Source: Azospirillum picis (GTDB lineage: Bacteria; Pseudomonadota; Alphaproteobacteria; Azospirillales; Azospirillaceae). Taken from it: a stretch of DNA of 64,000 nucleotides. Both the position numbers and the translations under genes were made by a program. The stretch lies in NCBI RefSeq assembly GCF_017876115.1, contig NZ_JAGINO010000012.1, positions 122,554 to 186,553 on the forward strand, in the 5' to 3' direction. Under the pieces are notes generated by a model. The model was not told the DNA's origin. It worked only from the letters and a program-made list of their open reading frames with translations, and did no database searches. How positions within the stretch are numbered: position 1 is the stretch's first letter; each line of letters begins with the position of its first letter. Below are positions 44,959 through 53,008 of this stretch, piece after piece.

Positions 44959-47064
44959 TCAGCTCCGCGCGGCGGCGACGGCACGGGACGCGGTGACGGC
45001 CATGCGCAGGGCCCCGATCAGGTCGGCCCGGGCGACCGGCTTGTCGAGAATGCTCACCCCTTCAGGCAGGCCGCCGGCCGGTGTCTGCCTGTAGCCTGTC
45101 ATCAGCACCATTGGCAGGCCGGGGCACCGCTTCCGGAACAGCGGCACCAGATCCAGGCCCGACGGTCCGCCGGCCAGCATGATGTCCGACAGCACGGCGT
45201 CGAAGGGTCCTGCCTGCTCGAAGCGCTCCAGCGCCGCGGCTCCGCTTGCGGCATGGACGACATTGCACCCGGCATCCGCCAGGATCGCCGTGACGCCGTC
45301 GGCCACCTCGGGATCGTCCTCCACCAGCAGCACCGCGATGCCCGCCACGCCGTCGGCGCCGCCGCCGGGCTCCACCGCGACCGTGCCCGTCCCCTGGTCC
45401 CCGGCGCCGTCCGGCTTGCCGGAGGCCCGCGGCAGATAGAGGGTCACCGTGGTGCCGGCCCCCACCCGGCTTTCGACGGACACCGCCCCGCCCGACTGCT
45501 TGGCGAAGCCGAGGACCTGGCTGAGCCCCAGGCCGGTGCCGCGATCGACAGGCTTGGTGGTGTAGAAGGGCTCGAAGATGCGGTCCAGATCCTCCGGCGC
45601 GATGCCGGTGCCGCTGTCGCACACGCCGATCGCCACATGCTCGCCGCTGAGCCCCGCGGGATCGCCGCGCCTGCCCGTGAGCACCACGTTCGCAGCCCCC
45701 ACCGCCAGCCGGCCACCGCCGGGCATGGCGTCGCGGGCGTTCACGACGAGATTGACCAGCGCCACCTCCAGCGCGTCCGGGTCGGCGAAGACCGGCCAGA
45801 GGTCGTCAGGCACCGTCAGGCTGGTGGCGATGTCGGCCCTGGCCGAGCGTTCCAGCAGCGGCAGCAGGTCGGCGGCGCGCTCCTGCAGGCGGAAAAGACG
45901 GGGCGCCTGCGGGCTTCGGCGCGCGAAGGCCAGCAGTTGCCGCGTCAGGGCTGCCCCGCGCTGGACGGCGGTGATGATCGAGTCCGCATAGGCGGCCACG
46001 CGTTCGGGATCGCCGGCCCGGCGCTTGATGGCCTCCGCCCCGCTCTGGGCGATCATCAGCAGGTTGTTGAAGTCATGCGCCACGCCGCCGGTCATGCGGC
46101 CCAGCGCCTCCATCCTGCGGCCGCTCTCCTGCGCCGCCTCCACCCGCCGGCGGGCCTCGGCCTCCCGCACCAGCAAGACCAGGAAGCCGCCGGCCAAGGC
46201 CAGGCTGGCCAGCACGCCGATCGCCAGGATCCACTGCGCCGTGCGGAGCGGCGCATAATACTCGGCGATCGGCATCGTGACCTGCACCGACCAGTTCCAG
46301 CCCGGCAGCATGCGGAAACCGCCGGCCAGAAGCTCGCCATCGACGCTGGCGCCCTCGAACAGCCCTTCGCCGCCCCGCGCCCGCGCCGCCTGCACGTTGG
46401 CGCTGGCCGGCTGGGCGATCAGCGATGGATCGCCGAAGGTCCGCGCCGCAAGGCGGCCCTCGGAGTCCGCGACCGACCCGCGCCAGCCCTCCGGCACGTT
46501 GTCGCGCAGCAGCCGGTTGATGGTATCGGGCGAGACCACCGCGGAGAGGACGGAAACGACCGTACCGTCGCGCAGGACCGGCACGCGGATGGCGAAGGCC
46601 GCCCGGCCCTGGGGACCGCGGCGGATGCCGCCGACCGCCGGCGTCTTGCCGGCCACGGCGCGGGCATGGCTCTCCATGTCGATCACCGGTCCCGCCCGTC
46701 CGGCAATCGGCCTCGGCACGTCGACCAGCCGCTGCCCCTGCGGGTCGCTGACCGACAAAATCTGCCAGATCCCGACCTGCCGCCGTACCCGTTCCAGCAG
46801 ATCGGCGACGGCCGCCGCATCCTGCGGCCGGTCGGACAGCGGCGCATCGAAGACCGGCGACTGCGCCAGCACCAGCAGCGTCTCGACCTGCTCCTCCAGC
46901 TCGCGCTCGATCGCGGTCGCCGCATGGCGAACCTGATCGAGGGCCGCCCGCTCCATGTCGGTCTGCTTCTGGTGCAGCCATGCCGCGCCCAGCAGCGCCG
47001 AGAGGAGAATCAGCGGCAGGAGCGCCGCCAGCGCCAGCAGGATCAGGGGTCGGCTTTGAGACAT
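44959..47064 (-). CDS. Hybrid sensor histidine kinase with receiver domain
   Basis: 701 residues: TM1 (~8-28), a periplasmic Cache-like sensor domain (~30-275, ending GWNWSVQVTMPIAEYYAP), TM2 (~280-300), HisKA with H in GGVAHDFNNLLM, HATPase (LVVNARDAMPGGG, DSGTGIAPEDL, GTGLGLS), and a C-terminal receiver with the phosphorylated Asp in AVLSDIMLAGG. No DNA-binding output domain, so it signals to a separate partner, not seen nearby. It is 70 bp downstream of the DUF1289 gene on the same strand. Confidence 0.9.
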   Translation of the reverse strand: MSQSRPLILLALAALLPLILLSALLGAAWLHQKQTDMERAALDQVRHAATAIERELEEQVETLLVLAQSPVFDAPLSDRPQDAAAVADLLERVRRQVGIWQILSVSDPQGQRLVDVPRPIAGRAGPVIDMESHARAVAGKTPAVGGIRRGPQGRAAFAIRVPVLRDGTVVSVLSAVVSPDTINRLLRDNVPEGWRGSVADSEGRLAARTFGDPSLIAQPASANVQAARARGGEGLFEGASVDGELLAGGFRMLPGWNWSVQVTMPIAEYYAPLRTAQWILAIGVLASLALAGGFLVLLVREAEARRRVEAAQESGRRMEALGRMTGGVAHDFNNLLMIAQSGAEAIKRRAGDPERVAAYADSIITAVQRGAALTRQLLAFARRSPQAPRLFRLQERAADLLPLLERSARADIATSLTVPDDLWPVFADPDALEVALVNLVVNARDAMPGGGRLAVGAANVVLTGRRGDPAGLSGEHVAIGVCDSGTGIAPEDLDRIFEPFYTTKPVDRGTGLGLSQVLGFAKQSGGAVSVESRVGAGTTVTLYLPRASGKPDGAGDQGTGTVAVEPGGGADGVAGIAVLLVEDDPEVADGVTAILADAGCNVVHAASGAAALERFEQAGPFDAVLSDIMLAGGPSGLDLVPLFRKRCPGLPMVLMTGYRQTPAGGLPEGVSILDKPVARADLIGALRMAVTASRAVAAARS

Positions 47065-47134
47065 GATCCTGGTGGTCCTGGGGCAGACAGGCGCCGACTA
47101 TAGCGCCGGCCGCAGGAAATGCCCACAGCGTCCG

Positions 47135-47470
47135 TCAGCCGGAAACCTGCTCCTCCCGCGGCACGGCGGCGCCACCCGCCCCGGCCGTTTCCCGCTCCCG
47201 GCGCAGGGCGGCGAGCCGGGCCTCCAGCTTCCGGATCTTCTTGTCGAGCTTGCGCAGGCGCTTTGCAGCGGTCTTCCCGGCGCCCGTGCCCGGCGGTGCC
47301 GTGGCGGCCACCCGGTCGCGGATGCGACGGTTGATCGCCGCCTTTTCGCTGTCCGGCAGCCGTTTCCAGCCCTTGGCCTCCGCCTTGCTGCGCAGGCAGC
47401 CGCGACAGGTGCCGGCGGCATCGAAGCGGCACAGGCCGGTACAGGGATTGCTGGTGTCGTTATCGCCCAT
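47135..47470 (-). CDS. DUF1289 family small protein with Cys cluster
   Basis: 111 residues from ATG 47470. The N-terminal half has a Cys pattern PCTGLCRFDAAGTCRGCLRS with four Cys in 17 residues, standard for DUF1289, probably a metal or Fe-S site. The C-terminal half is a basic, helical region (KRLRKLDKKIRKLEARLAAL) likely to be a coiled coil. Function unknown. The ribosome-binding site is weak, so the exact start is uncertain. Confidence 0.8.
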   Translation of the reverse strand: MGDNDTSNPCTGLCRFDAAGTCRGCLRSKAEAKGWKRLPDSEKAAINRRIRDRVAATAPPGTGAGKTAAKRLRKLDKKIRKLEARLAALRRERETAGAGGAAVPREEQVSG

Positions 47471-47683
47471 GAAATGCCATTCGAACAGCGTACGAACGCC
47501 GGATGCCACGGCGCCGACGGCCCCGGCCAACGGACATGTTGCATCGCGACGGTCTGCGGACAATGGCGGGTCGAAGATTTGTCATGCCGCCCGGACGACG
47601 CGCCGTCATATGCCTGTCACGGAGCTGCGCTAGCCTGCGCCCGGATGCCGCAGCCGTGCCGGCTCGGTTGGGGGAAGCAGCAA

Positions 47684-48310
47684 GTGTACGATCCGTCCGC
47701 ATCGACCATCGCCACAGCGGCCGACGGTTCCACCGCCACCCCGTCGCGGGGCACCCGCCCGCCCCTCATCCGGCAGTCGGTGGAGGCGGATGTGTCGGCG
47801 ATGCTGGCCATCTACAGCCACCACATCCAGCGCGGCCTCGGCCCCTTCGACGTCGAACCGCTGCACCCGGAAGAGCTGAAGCGGCGCCGCAAGGCCATGC
47901 TGAAGCGCCGGTTGCCGCATCTGGTGGCGGAGGTCGACGGGCTTGTGGCGGGCTATGCCTACGCCGCCCCGTTCCGCAAGCGTCCAGCCTACCGCTACAC
48001 GGTCGAACACTCGATCTACGTCCACAAGGACCACCTCGGCCACGGGATCGGCAGGCTGTTGCTGCCGGCGCTGATCGACGCCTGCACGCTGGCCGGCTGC
48101 CGCCAGATGATCGCCGTGGTCGACAGTGCCAACCTGCCGTCGCTGCGCCTGCATGAGGGCTGCGGGTTCGAGCGCGCGGGCATCCTGCGCGCGGTCGGCT
48201 TCAAGTTCGGGCGATGGACCGACAGCATCTTCCTGCAGCGGCCGCTGGGCGCCGCCGACCGCGAGCTTCCCGACGACCATCGGGGCGGCACCGTGCAGGC
48301 GGCCGAATAG
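47684..48310 (+). CDS. GNAT-family N-acetyltransferase (phosphinothricin-acetyltransferase-like)
   Basis: 208 residues from GTG 47684, preceded by GGGGGAAG. GNAT features: IRQSVEADVSAMLAIYSHHI, PYRYTVEHSIYVHKDHLGHGIG with the acetyl-CoA loop (GHGIGRLLL), and the C-terminal GCGFERAGILRAVGFKFGRW. The Pat/Bar branch acetylates phosphinothricin-like or methionine-sulfone-like amino groups. Its in-cell substrate is unknown. Confidence 0.85.
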   Translation: MYDPSASTIATAADGSTATPSRGTRPPLIRQSVEADVSAMLAIYSHHIQRGLGPFDVEPLHPEELKRRRKAMLKRRLPHLVAEVDGLVAGYAYAAPFRKRPAYRYTVEHSIYVHKDHLGHGIGRLLLPALIDACTLAGCRQMIAVVDSANLPSLRLHEGCGFERAGILRAVGFKFGRWTDSIFLQRPLGAADRELPDDHRGGTVQAAE

Positions 48311-48370
48311 CCGCCCGCCCCTCCGCCCTCCTCATTCGGCTGCAACACCCTGTCCACCGGAGCCCGTCGC

Positions 48371-50731
48371 ATGGATTTCTTCCGCCGCTTCAACATCCTG
48401 GTCTGCGCCCCCGCCTTCGAGGTCGACGAACTGGAGGGAATGCGGCTGCAGCAGATCCTGTCGGAGGTGGAACGGATGGGATTCGAGGTGGTGCGCGCCC
48501 GCCGGGTGGAGGATGCCGAGCTCGCCATCCGCACCGACGCCGCCATCGGCTGCATGGTGGTCGATTGGGGCAAGCGCGGCGCCGACGGCAAGCAGGCGTC
48601 GCTGATCGCCTTCGCCCGCCAGCGCGGGCTGGAGATGCCGATCATCCTGCTGGTCCGCCGCCAACGGCTGGAGAACATCCCGGTCGACGTGCTCAACCAG
48701 GTCGACGGCTACGTCTTCCTGGCCGAGGAAACCCCCGAGTTCATCGCAAAGAACCTGGTCAGCCGGCTGAAGCAGTATGCCGACACGCTGAAGACCCCCT
48801 TCTTCGGCGCGCTGGTCGACTATGCCGAGGAAGGCAACCAGCTCTGGACCTGCCCCGGCCACAACGGCGGCATCTTCTACAGCCGCAGCCCGATCGGCCG
48901 CATCTTCGTGGAGCATCTGGGCGAAGCGGTGTTCCGCGACGACATCGACAATTCGGTGCTGGAAATGGGCGATCTTCTCGTCCATGAAGGCCCGGCGCTG
49001 CAGGCGCAGAAGGAAGCGGCGCGCATCTTCGGGGCGGAGCGCACCTATTTCGTGCTGAACGGCACCTCGGCCTCCAACAAGGTCGTGCTGTCGGCCCTGG
49101 TCGCGGAAGACGACCTCGTGCTGTTCGACCGCAACAACCACAAGGCCGCCCATCATGGCAGCCTGTTCCTGGGCGGCGGCATCCCGATCTTCCTGGAGAC
49201 CGAACGCAACGCCCACGGCCTGATCGGCCCCATCGACCCGCGGGCGCTGGACGAGGAAACGATCCGCGAGCGCATCCGCCGCAACCCGCTGGTCAAGGAC
49301 CCCGACGCCTGGAAGCGCGAGCGCCCCTTCCGGGCTGCGGTCATCCAGCAGTGCAGCTACGACGGCACCATCTACAATGCGCGGATGATGCTGGAGCGGA
49401 TCGGCAAGCTCTGCGACTACATCCTCTTCGACGAGGCCTGGGCCGGCTTCCTGAAGTTCCACCCGCTGTTCAAGGACCACTTCGCGATGGGGCTGGAGGG
49501 GCTGGACGCGGGTCATCCCGGCATCATCGCCACACAGTCCACCCACAAGCAGCTCGCCAGCTTCTCGCAGGCGTCGCAGATCCATGTGAAGGACAGCCAC
49601 ATCAAGGGCCAGCGCCGGCGGGTCGAACACCGGCGCTTCAACGAGACCTTCCTGCTGCACGCCTCGACCTCGCCCTTCTATCCGCTGTTCGCGTCGCTGG
49701 ATGTCGGCGCGCAGATGATGAAGGGACGGTCGGGCGAGGTGCTGTGGGACGACACCATCCGGCTTGGCATCGAGCTGCGCAAGAAGCTCCGCGCCATCCG
49801 CCGCGAATTCGACGAGCGCGAGAGCGATCCGGCGAAGCGCTGGTTCTTCGATCCCTTCGTCCCCGACCGCGTGGCCCGCAACGGGGTGGAGACCGCCTGG
49901 GAGGAGGTCCCGACCGACGAGCTGGCGACCGACGTCCGCCATTGGGAATTCGCCCCCGGCGCCGACTGGCACGGCTTCCAGCATGTGGGGCCAGGCTATG
50001 CGATGACCGATCCCAACAAGCTGACCCTGCTGACCCCCGGCTTCGACCGCAATGGCGGCGCCTACGGCGACCATGGCATTCCGGCACCGGTCGTCGCGAC
50101 CTACCTGCGCGAGAACCGGATCGTGCCGGAGAAGAACGACCTGAACTCGCTGCTGTTCCTGCTGACGCCGGGCGTGGAATCGAGCAAGGCCGGAACGCTG
50201 CTGAGCGGGCTGGTGGCCTTCAAGCGGCTGCATGACGACAATGCGCTGCTGGACGACGTCATTCCGGAGTTCGTCGCCAAGCGCCGTGCCCGCTATGCCG
50301 GCCTGCGCCTGCGCGACCTGTGCGCGGAGATGCACGCCTTCTACCGCGAGAGGAACACCAGCGCACTGCAGCGCGCCATCTTCCGGCCGGAGCATCTGCC
50401 GGAAATGGCGATGCCGCCCCGCGAGGCGACGCGCCATCTGGTGCGCAACAGCGTCGACTATTTGCCGATCGACGAGATCGACGGCCGCATCGCCACGACC
50501 TTGTGGGTGGTCTATCCGCCCGGCATCGCCACCATCGTTCCGGGCGAGCGGCTGGACGCGCGTGCCCGGCCGATGATCGACTATCTGAAGGTGTTCCAGG
50601 AAAGCGCCAACCGCTTCCCCGGCTTCGACAATGAAATCCAGGGGCTCTACCGGGAGAGCGGCGCCGACGGCGTCATCCGCTACTTCACCTATGTGGTGGC
50701 GGAGGAGGACGGCCGGCGGCGGACGTCCTGA
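48371..50731 (+). CDS. Biodegradative Orn/Lys/Arg decarboxylase (arginine-decarboxylase-like)
   Basis: 786 residues, the size of E. coli AdiA/CadA-type enzymes (~715-755 or longer). An N-terminal wing domain (1-130), the PLP domain with Lys393 (STHKQLASFSQ) and preceding PGHNGG and SASNKV features, and a C-terminal domain. These decameric PLP enzymes decarboxylate Arg, Lys or Ornithine; the exact amino acid is not fixed from sequence. It is monocistronic, with no amino-acid/polyamine antiporter gene adjacent, so acid-resistance use is uncertain. Confidence 0.88.
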   Translation: MDFFRRFNILVCAPAFEVDELEGMRLQQILSEVERMGFEVVRARRVEDAELAIRTDAAIGCMVVDWGKRGADGKQASLIAFARQRGLEMPIILLVRRQRLENIPVDVLNQVDGYVFLAEETPEFIAKNLVSRLKQYADTLKTPFFGALVDYAEEGNQLWTCPGHNGGIFYSRSPIGRIFVEHLGEAVFRDDIDNSVLEMGDLLVHEGPALQAQKEAARIFGAERTYFVLNGTSASNKVVLSALVAEDDLVLFDRNNHKAAHHGSLFLGGGIPIFLETERNAHGLIGPIDPRALDEETIRERIRRNPLVKDPDAWKRERPFRAAVIQQCSYDGTIYNARMMLERIGKLCDYILFDEAWAGFLKFHPLFKDHFAMGLEGLDAGHPGIIATQSTHKQLASFSQASQIHVKDSHIKGQRRRVEHRRFNETFLLHASTSPFYPLFASLDVGAQMMKGRSGEVLWDDTIRLGIELRKKLRAIRREFDERESDPAKRWFFDPFVPDRVARNGVETAWEEVPTDELATDVRHWEFAPGADWHGFQHVGPGYAMTDPNKLTLLTPGFDRNGGAYGDHGIPAPVVATYLRENRIVPEKNDLNSLLFLLTPGVESSKAGTLLSGLVAFKRLHDDNALLDDVIPEFVAKRRARYAGLRLRDLCAEMHAFYRERNTSALQRAIFRPEHLPEMAMPPREATRHLVRNSVDYLPIDEIDGRIATTLWVVYPPGIATIVPGERLDARARPMIDYLKVFQESANRFPGFDNEIQGLYRESGADGVIRYFTYVVAEEDGRRRTS

Positions 50732-50806
50732 CGACGGGGCGCTGACGACGGGGTGCATGACCGCCGCGCGCGCCGCCTCCCGTCGGCGGCACGCCCGCCC
50801 GCATCC

Positions 50807-50995
50807 CTATATCCGCGTGCTTGAACCGCCGAAACGCTGGATGCAATCGGCAAGGCTCTCTTGCGTCACCTCATGATAGAGGACCGGGCCGCTCGCCCGT
50901 CCGACATTGATTTCCCGCCGATCACCAAAATCATTGATCTCGGCGGTAAAACCACCGACCGCGACGACGACGACGCCCAGCAGCGACTTGACCAC
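50807..50995 (-). CDS. Possible small protein of unknown function
   Basis: 62 residues from GTG 50995. The sequence upstream has GGAG eight bases ahead and an AT-rich stretch. The N-terminus is hydrophobic (VKSLLGVVVVAVGGFTAEI), like a signal or membrane segment, and there is one Cys near the C-terminus. No family recognised. It may be chance. Confidence 0.3.
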   Translation of the reverse strand: MVKSLLGVVVVAVGGFTAEINDFGDRREINVGRASGPVLYHEVTQESLADCIQRFGGSSTRI

Positions 50996-51259
50996 TTCAC
51001 TTTCTCCGGGAATGCAGTTCCAAAGCCTAGTGGCTTGATGGTTAATAAGCTTTTAAGGCCAAGCTCCCGGCCCCGGCGGCGGCCGCCGCTGCGGACCTCC
51101 GAAAAGGGCGGTCCCTCCATGCCGGACAACCCAGTGGGAGGCCCTTGCCGGCTTGGCCTCCACGTTCGGCCCGCTCCACCCGGCGCCGTTCCATCCCCGA
51201 TTTGTTCGGCGCCTCGATATGATTCGGCTAGCGCATGGGCCATGCACCAACAATTCAGC

Positions 51260-51288
51260 TTTCCCCGAACAACATGTTCATTTATAAT
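51260..51288 (+). promoter_or_regulatory. σ70-like promoter with internal palindrome upstream of eboA
   Basis: A perfect -10 box TATAAT (51283-51288) lies 17 bp after a weak -35 (TTTCCC, 51260-51265). The spacer contains GAACA-ACA-TGTTC (51267-51279), a 13-bp palindrome, ideally placed to act as a repressor operator. Confidence 0.55.
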
Positions 51289-51336
51289 TGTATACCATCT
51301 AACAATATCTCTTTATATGATGGGAGAGGGGCGGCG

Positions 51337-51360
51337 ATGATCCAGGATAGCGATGGATGA
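51337..51360 (+). CDS. Seven-residue upstream ORF overlapping the eboA start
   Basis: ATG 51337 follows GGGAGAGGGG and encodes MIQDSDG before a stop at 51358-51360, five bases beyond the eboA start codon and in a different frame. Such overlap can couple or control eboA translation, but a 7-codon ORF could easily occur by chance. Confidence 0.35.
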   Translation: MIQDSDG

Positions 51361-52096
51361 ACCTCTTCACTCCCCGGTTGAGAGTTCCGGAATGCAGCCA
51401 CTTCAGCCCGTCATAAACGCTTTGGTGGCAGCACGCGATCCGGACAGCGCCGCGTGGCTCGCCTCCATCACCACCGCTCCCCCCCTTCCCGGTTCCCCCG
51501 CCTTCATGCGCGCCTTCGCGATGGCCGGCCGCCGGTTGCGCGGTGCGACGGCGCTGTCGGATGGGGAGCAGGCCGTCCTTCGGTTCCTCGGTATCGCGCG
51601 CCCCGACTGCTGGCCGCTCCAGCGGCTTCTCCGCGCCGGGATGCTTGCCGCGGCGGTCGATGCCAGCGGCGACGAGGCCGCGGCACGGCTGACCTCGGCC
51701 TTCCGGACCTCCGACAACGAGGAGCGGGCGACGATCCTCCAATCCCTGGTGCTGCTGCCTTCTCCGGATCGCTTCGCCCCGCTGGCTGCCGACGCCTGCC
51801 GGTCCAGCGTCCAGCCGGTGTTCGAGGCCATTGCCGCCGACAATGGCTTTCCGGCAAGCCACTTCACCGACCTCGCCTTCAACCAGATGGTCCTGAAGGC
51901 GGTGTTCACCGGCCTTGCGCTGGCAAGGGTGGTCGGGCTGGAGCTGCGGACGACCGCGGTGCTGCGCCGGATGGCCGCCGATTTCCGCAGCGAGCGCCGC
52001 GCCGCCGGTCGCCCGGTCCCGGCCGACCTCGACGCCCTTCTCGCCGACCCGCCCGATGCGCCCCCGTGTGCGCCTCCCGATTCTTCCCACCGATGA
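51353..52096 (+). CDS. eboA: EboA-like protein
   Basis: 247 residues, mostly helical and soluble, with features seen in EboA proteins (RFLGIARPDCWPLQRLLRAG, NEERATILQSLVLLPSPDRF, FTDLAFNQMVLKAVFTGL). Function unknown. Identification rests mainly on the following eboB and eboF genes and the overall pattern of the protein. An upstream TATAAT promoter with a palindrome probably drives eboABF. Another possible start is ATG 51392. Confidence 0.75.
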   Translation: MDEPLHSPVESSGMQPLQPVINALVAARDPDSAAWLASITTAPPLPGSPAFMRAFAMAGRRLRGATALSDGEQAVLRFLGIARPDCWPLQRLLRAGMLAAAVDASGDEAAARLTSAFRTSDNEERATILQSLVLLPSPDRFAPLAADACRSSVQPVFEAIAADNGFPASHFTDLAFNQMVLKAVFTGLALARVVGLELRTTAVLRRMAADFRSERRAAGRPVPADLDALLADPPDAPPCAPPDSSHR

Positions 52097-52108
52097 CGGA
52101 CCATACCC

Positions 52109-53005
52109 ATGCGACTGTTTGATCCGCACATCCACATGACCTCGCGGACCACCGACGATTATGCCGCCATGCGCCGCGCCGGCATCGTCGCCGTGACCGA
52201 GCCGGCCTTCTGGCTGGGCCAGCCGCGCACCCACGCCGGCAGCTTCGAGGATTATTTCCTGTCGCTGATCGGCTGGGAACGGTTCCGGGCTAGCCAGTTC
52301 GGCATCCGCCATTTCTGCACCCTCGGGCTCAACCCGAAGGAGGCCAACACCCCCGAGATCGTCGACGCGGTGCTCGACCTCGTCGACCTCTATCTGGAAA
52401 AGGACGGCGTCGTCGCGGTTGGCGAGATCGGCTACGACGACATGACGCCGGCCGAGGACGACATCCTCGGCCGCCAGGTCGAGATGGCGCGGCGCCATGA
52501 GCTGCCGATCATGATCCACACCCCCCACCGGGACAAGAAGGCCGGCACCCGCCGCACCATCGACCTGCTGCGCGAAACCGGCATTCCGCCCCACATGGTC
52601 CTGATCGACCACAACAACGAAGAAACGCTGCCCGCCGTGCTCGACAGCGGCTGCTGGGCCGGCCACACGATCTATCCCGGCAGCAAGATGGACGAACCGC
52701 GCATGGTCGGGCTGGTCCAGCGGTTCGGCGCGGAGCGGATCATGGTGAACAGCTCCGCCGACTGGGGCATCAGCGATCCGCTGAAGGTCCCCAAGACCGC
52801 CGAGGCCATGCGGCAGGCCGGAATCGCCGACGAGACCATCGAGACCATCGTCTGGCGCAATCCGATCGCCTTCTATGCCCTGAGCGGGCGGCTCGATCCG
52901 GCGGAACTGGAAACGCCGCTGCCGGTCGATCAGCGCCTGCTGTTCGAAGGCAACACCGTGCTGCGCGGCCAGAAGCCGGCGGTGGACACGGTGCCGGCGG
53001 TCTGA
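52109..53005 (+). CDS. eboB: TatD-family metal-dependent hydrolase (EboB)
   Basis: 298 residues with the amidohydrolase metal ligands: H8 and H10 in FDPHIHMTSR, E in VGEIGYDD, H in MIHTPHRDK, H in VLIDHNNEE, and the late Asp (NSSADWGIS). TatD-like enzymes are 3'-5' exonucleases or other phosphodiesterases, but the ebo-linked members are of unknown activity. The gene starts 12 bp after eboA and ends 3 bp before eboF. Confidence 0.85.
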   Translation: MRLFDPHIHMTSRTTDDYAAMRRAGIVAVTEPAFWLGQPRTHAGSFEDYFLSLIGWERFRASQFGIRHFCTLGLNPKEANTPEIVDAVLDLVDLYLEKDGVVAVGEIGYDDMTPAEDDILGRQVEMARRHELPIMIHTPHRDKKAGTRRTIDLLRETGIPPHMVLIDHNNEETLPAVLDSGCWAGHTIYPGSKMDEPRMVGLVQRFGAERIMVNSSADWGISDPLKVPKTAEAMRQAGIADETIETIVWRNPIAFYALSGRLDPAELETPLPVDQRLLFEGNTVLRGQKPAVDTVPAV

Positions 53006-53008
53006 CGC

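Larger units (their letters stand above)
50732..51352. other. Intergenic region between the decarboxylase and eboA (621 bp)
   Basis: No confident gene. It holds the small ORF at 50807-50995 (−), an AT-rich patch with AAGCC-TAGT-GGCTT (51024-51037) and TTAATAAGCTTTTAA nearby, and from ~51240 an AT-rich promoter for eboA. The contrast in base composition with neighbouring genes suggests a regulatory stretch. Confidence 0.55.

Noticed and set aside
41261..45094. Very long + strand open frame (~1277 codons) spanning creD, the GH3 gene and the antisense of the AI-2E gene
   Set aside because: It is a high-GC shadow frame: composition is Arg/Gly/Ala-rich, no domain is recognisable, and it conflicts with well-supported genes on both strands.
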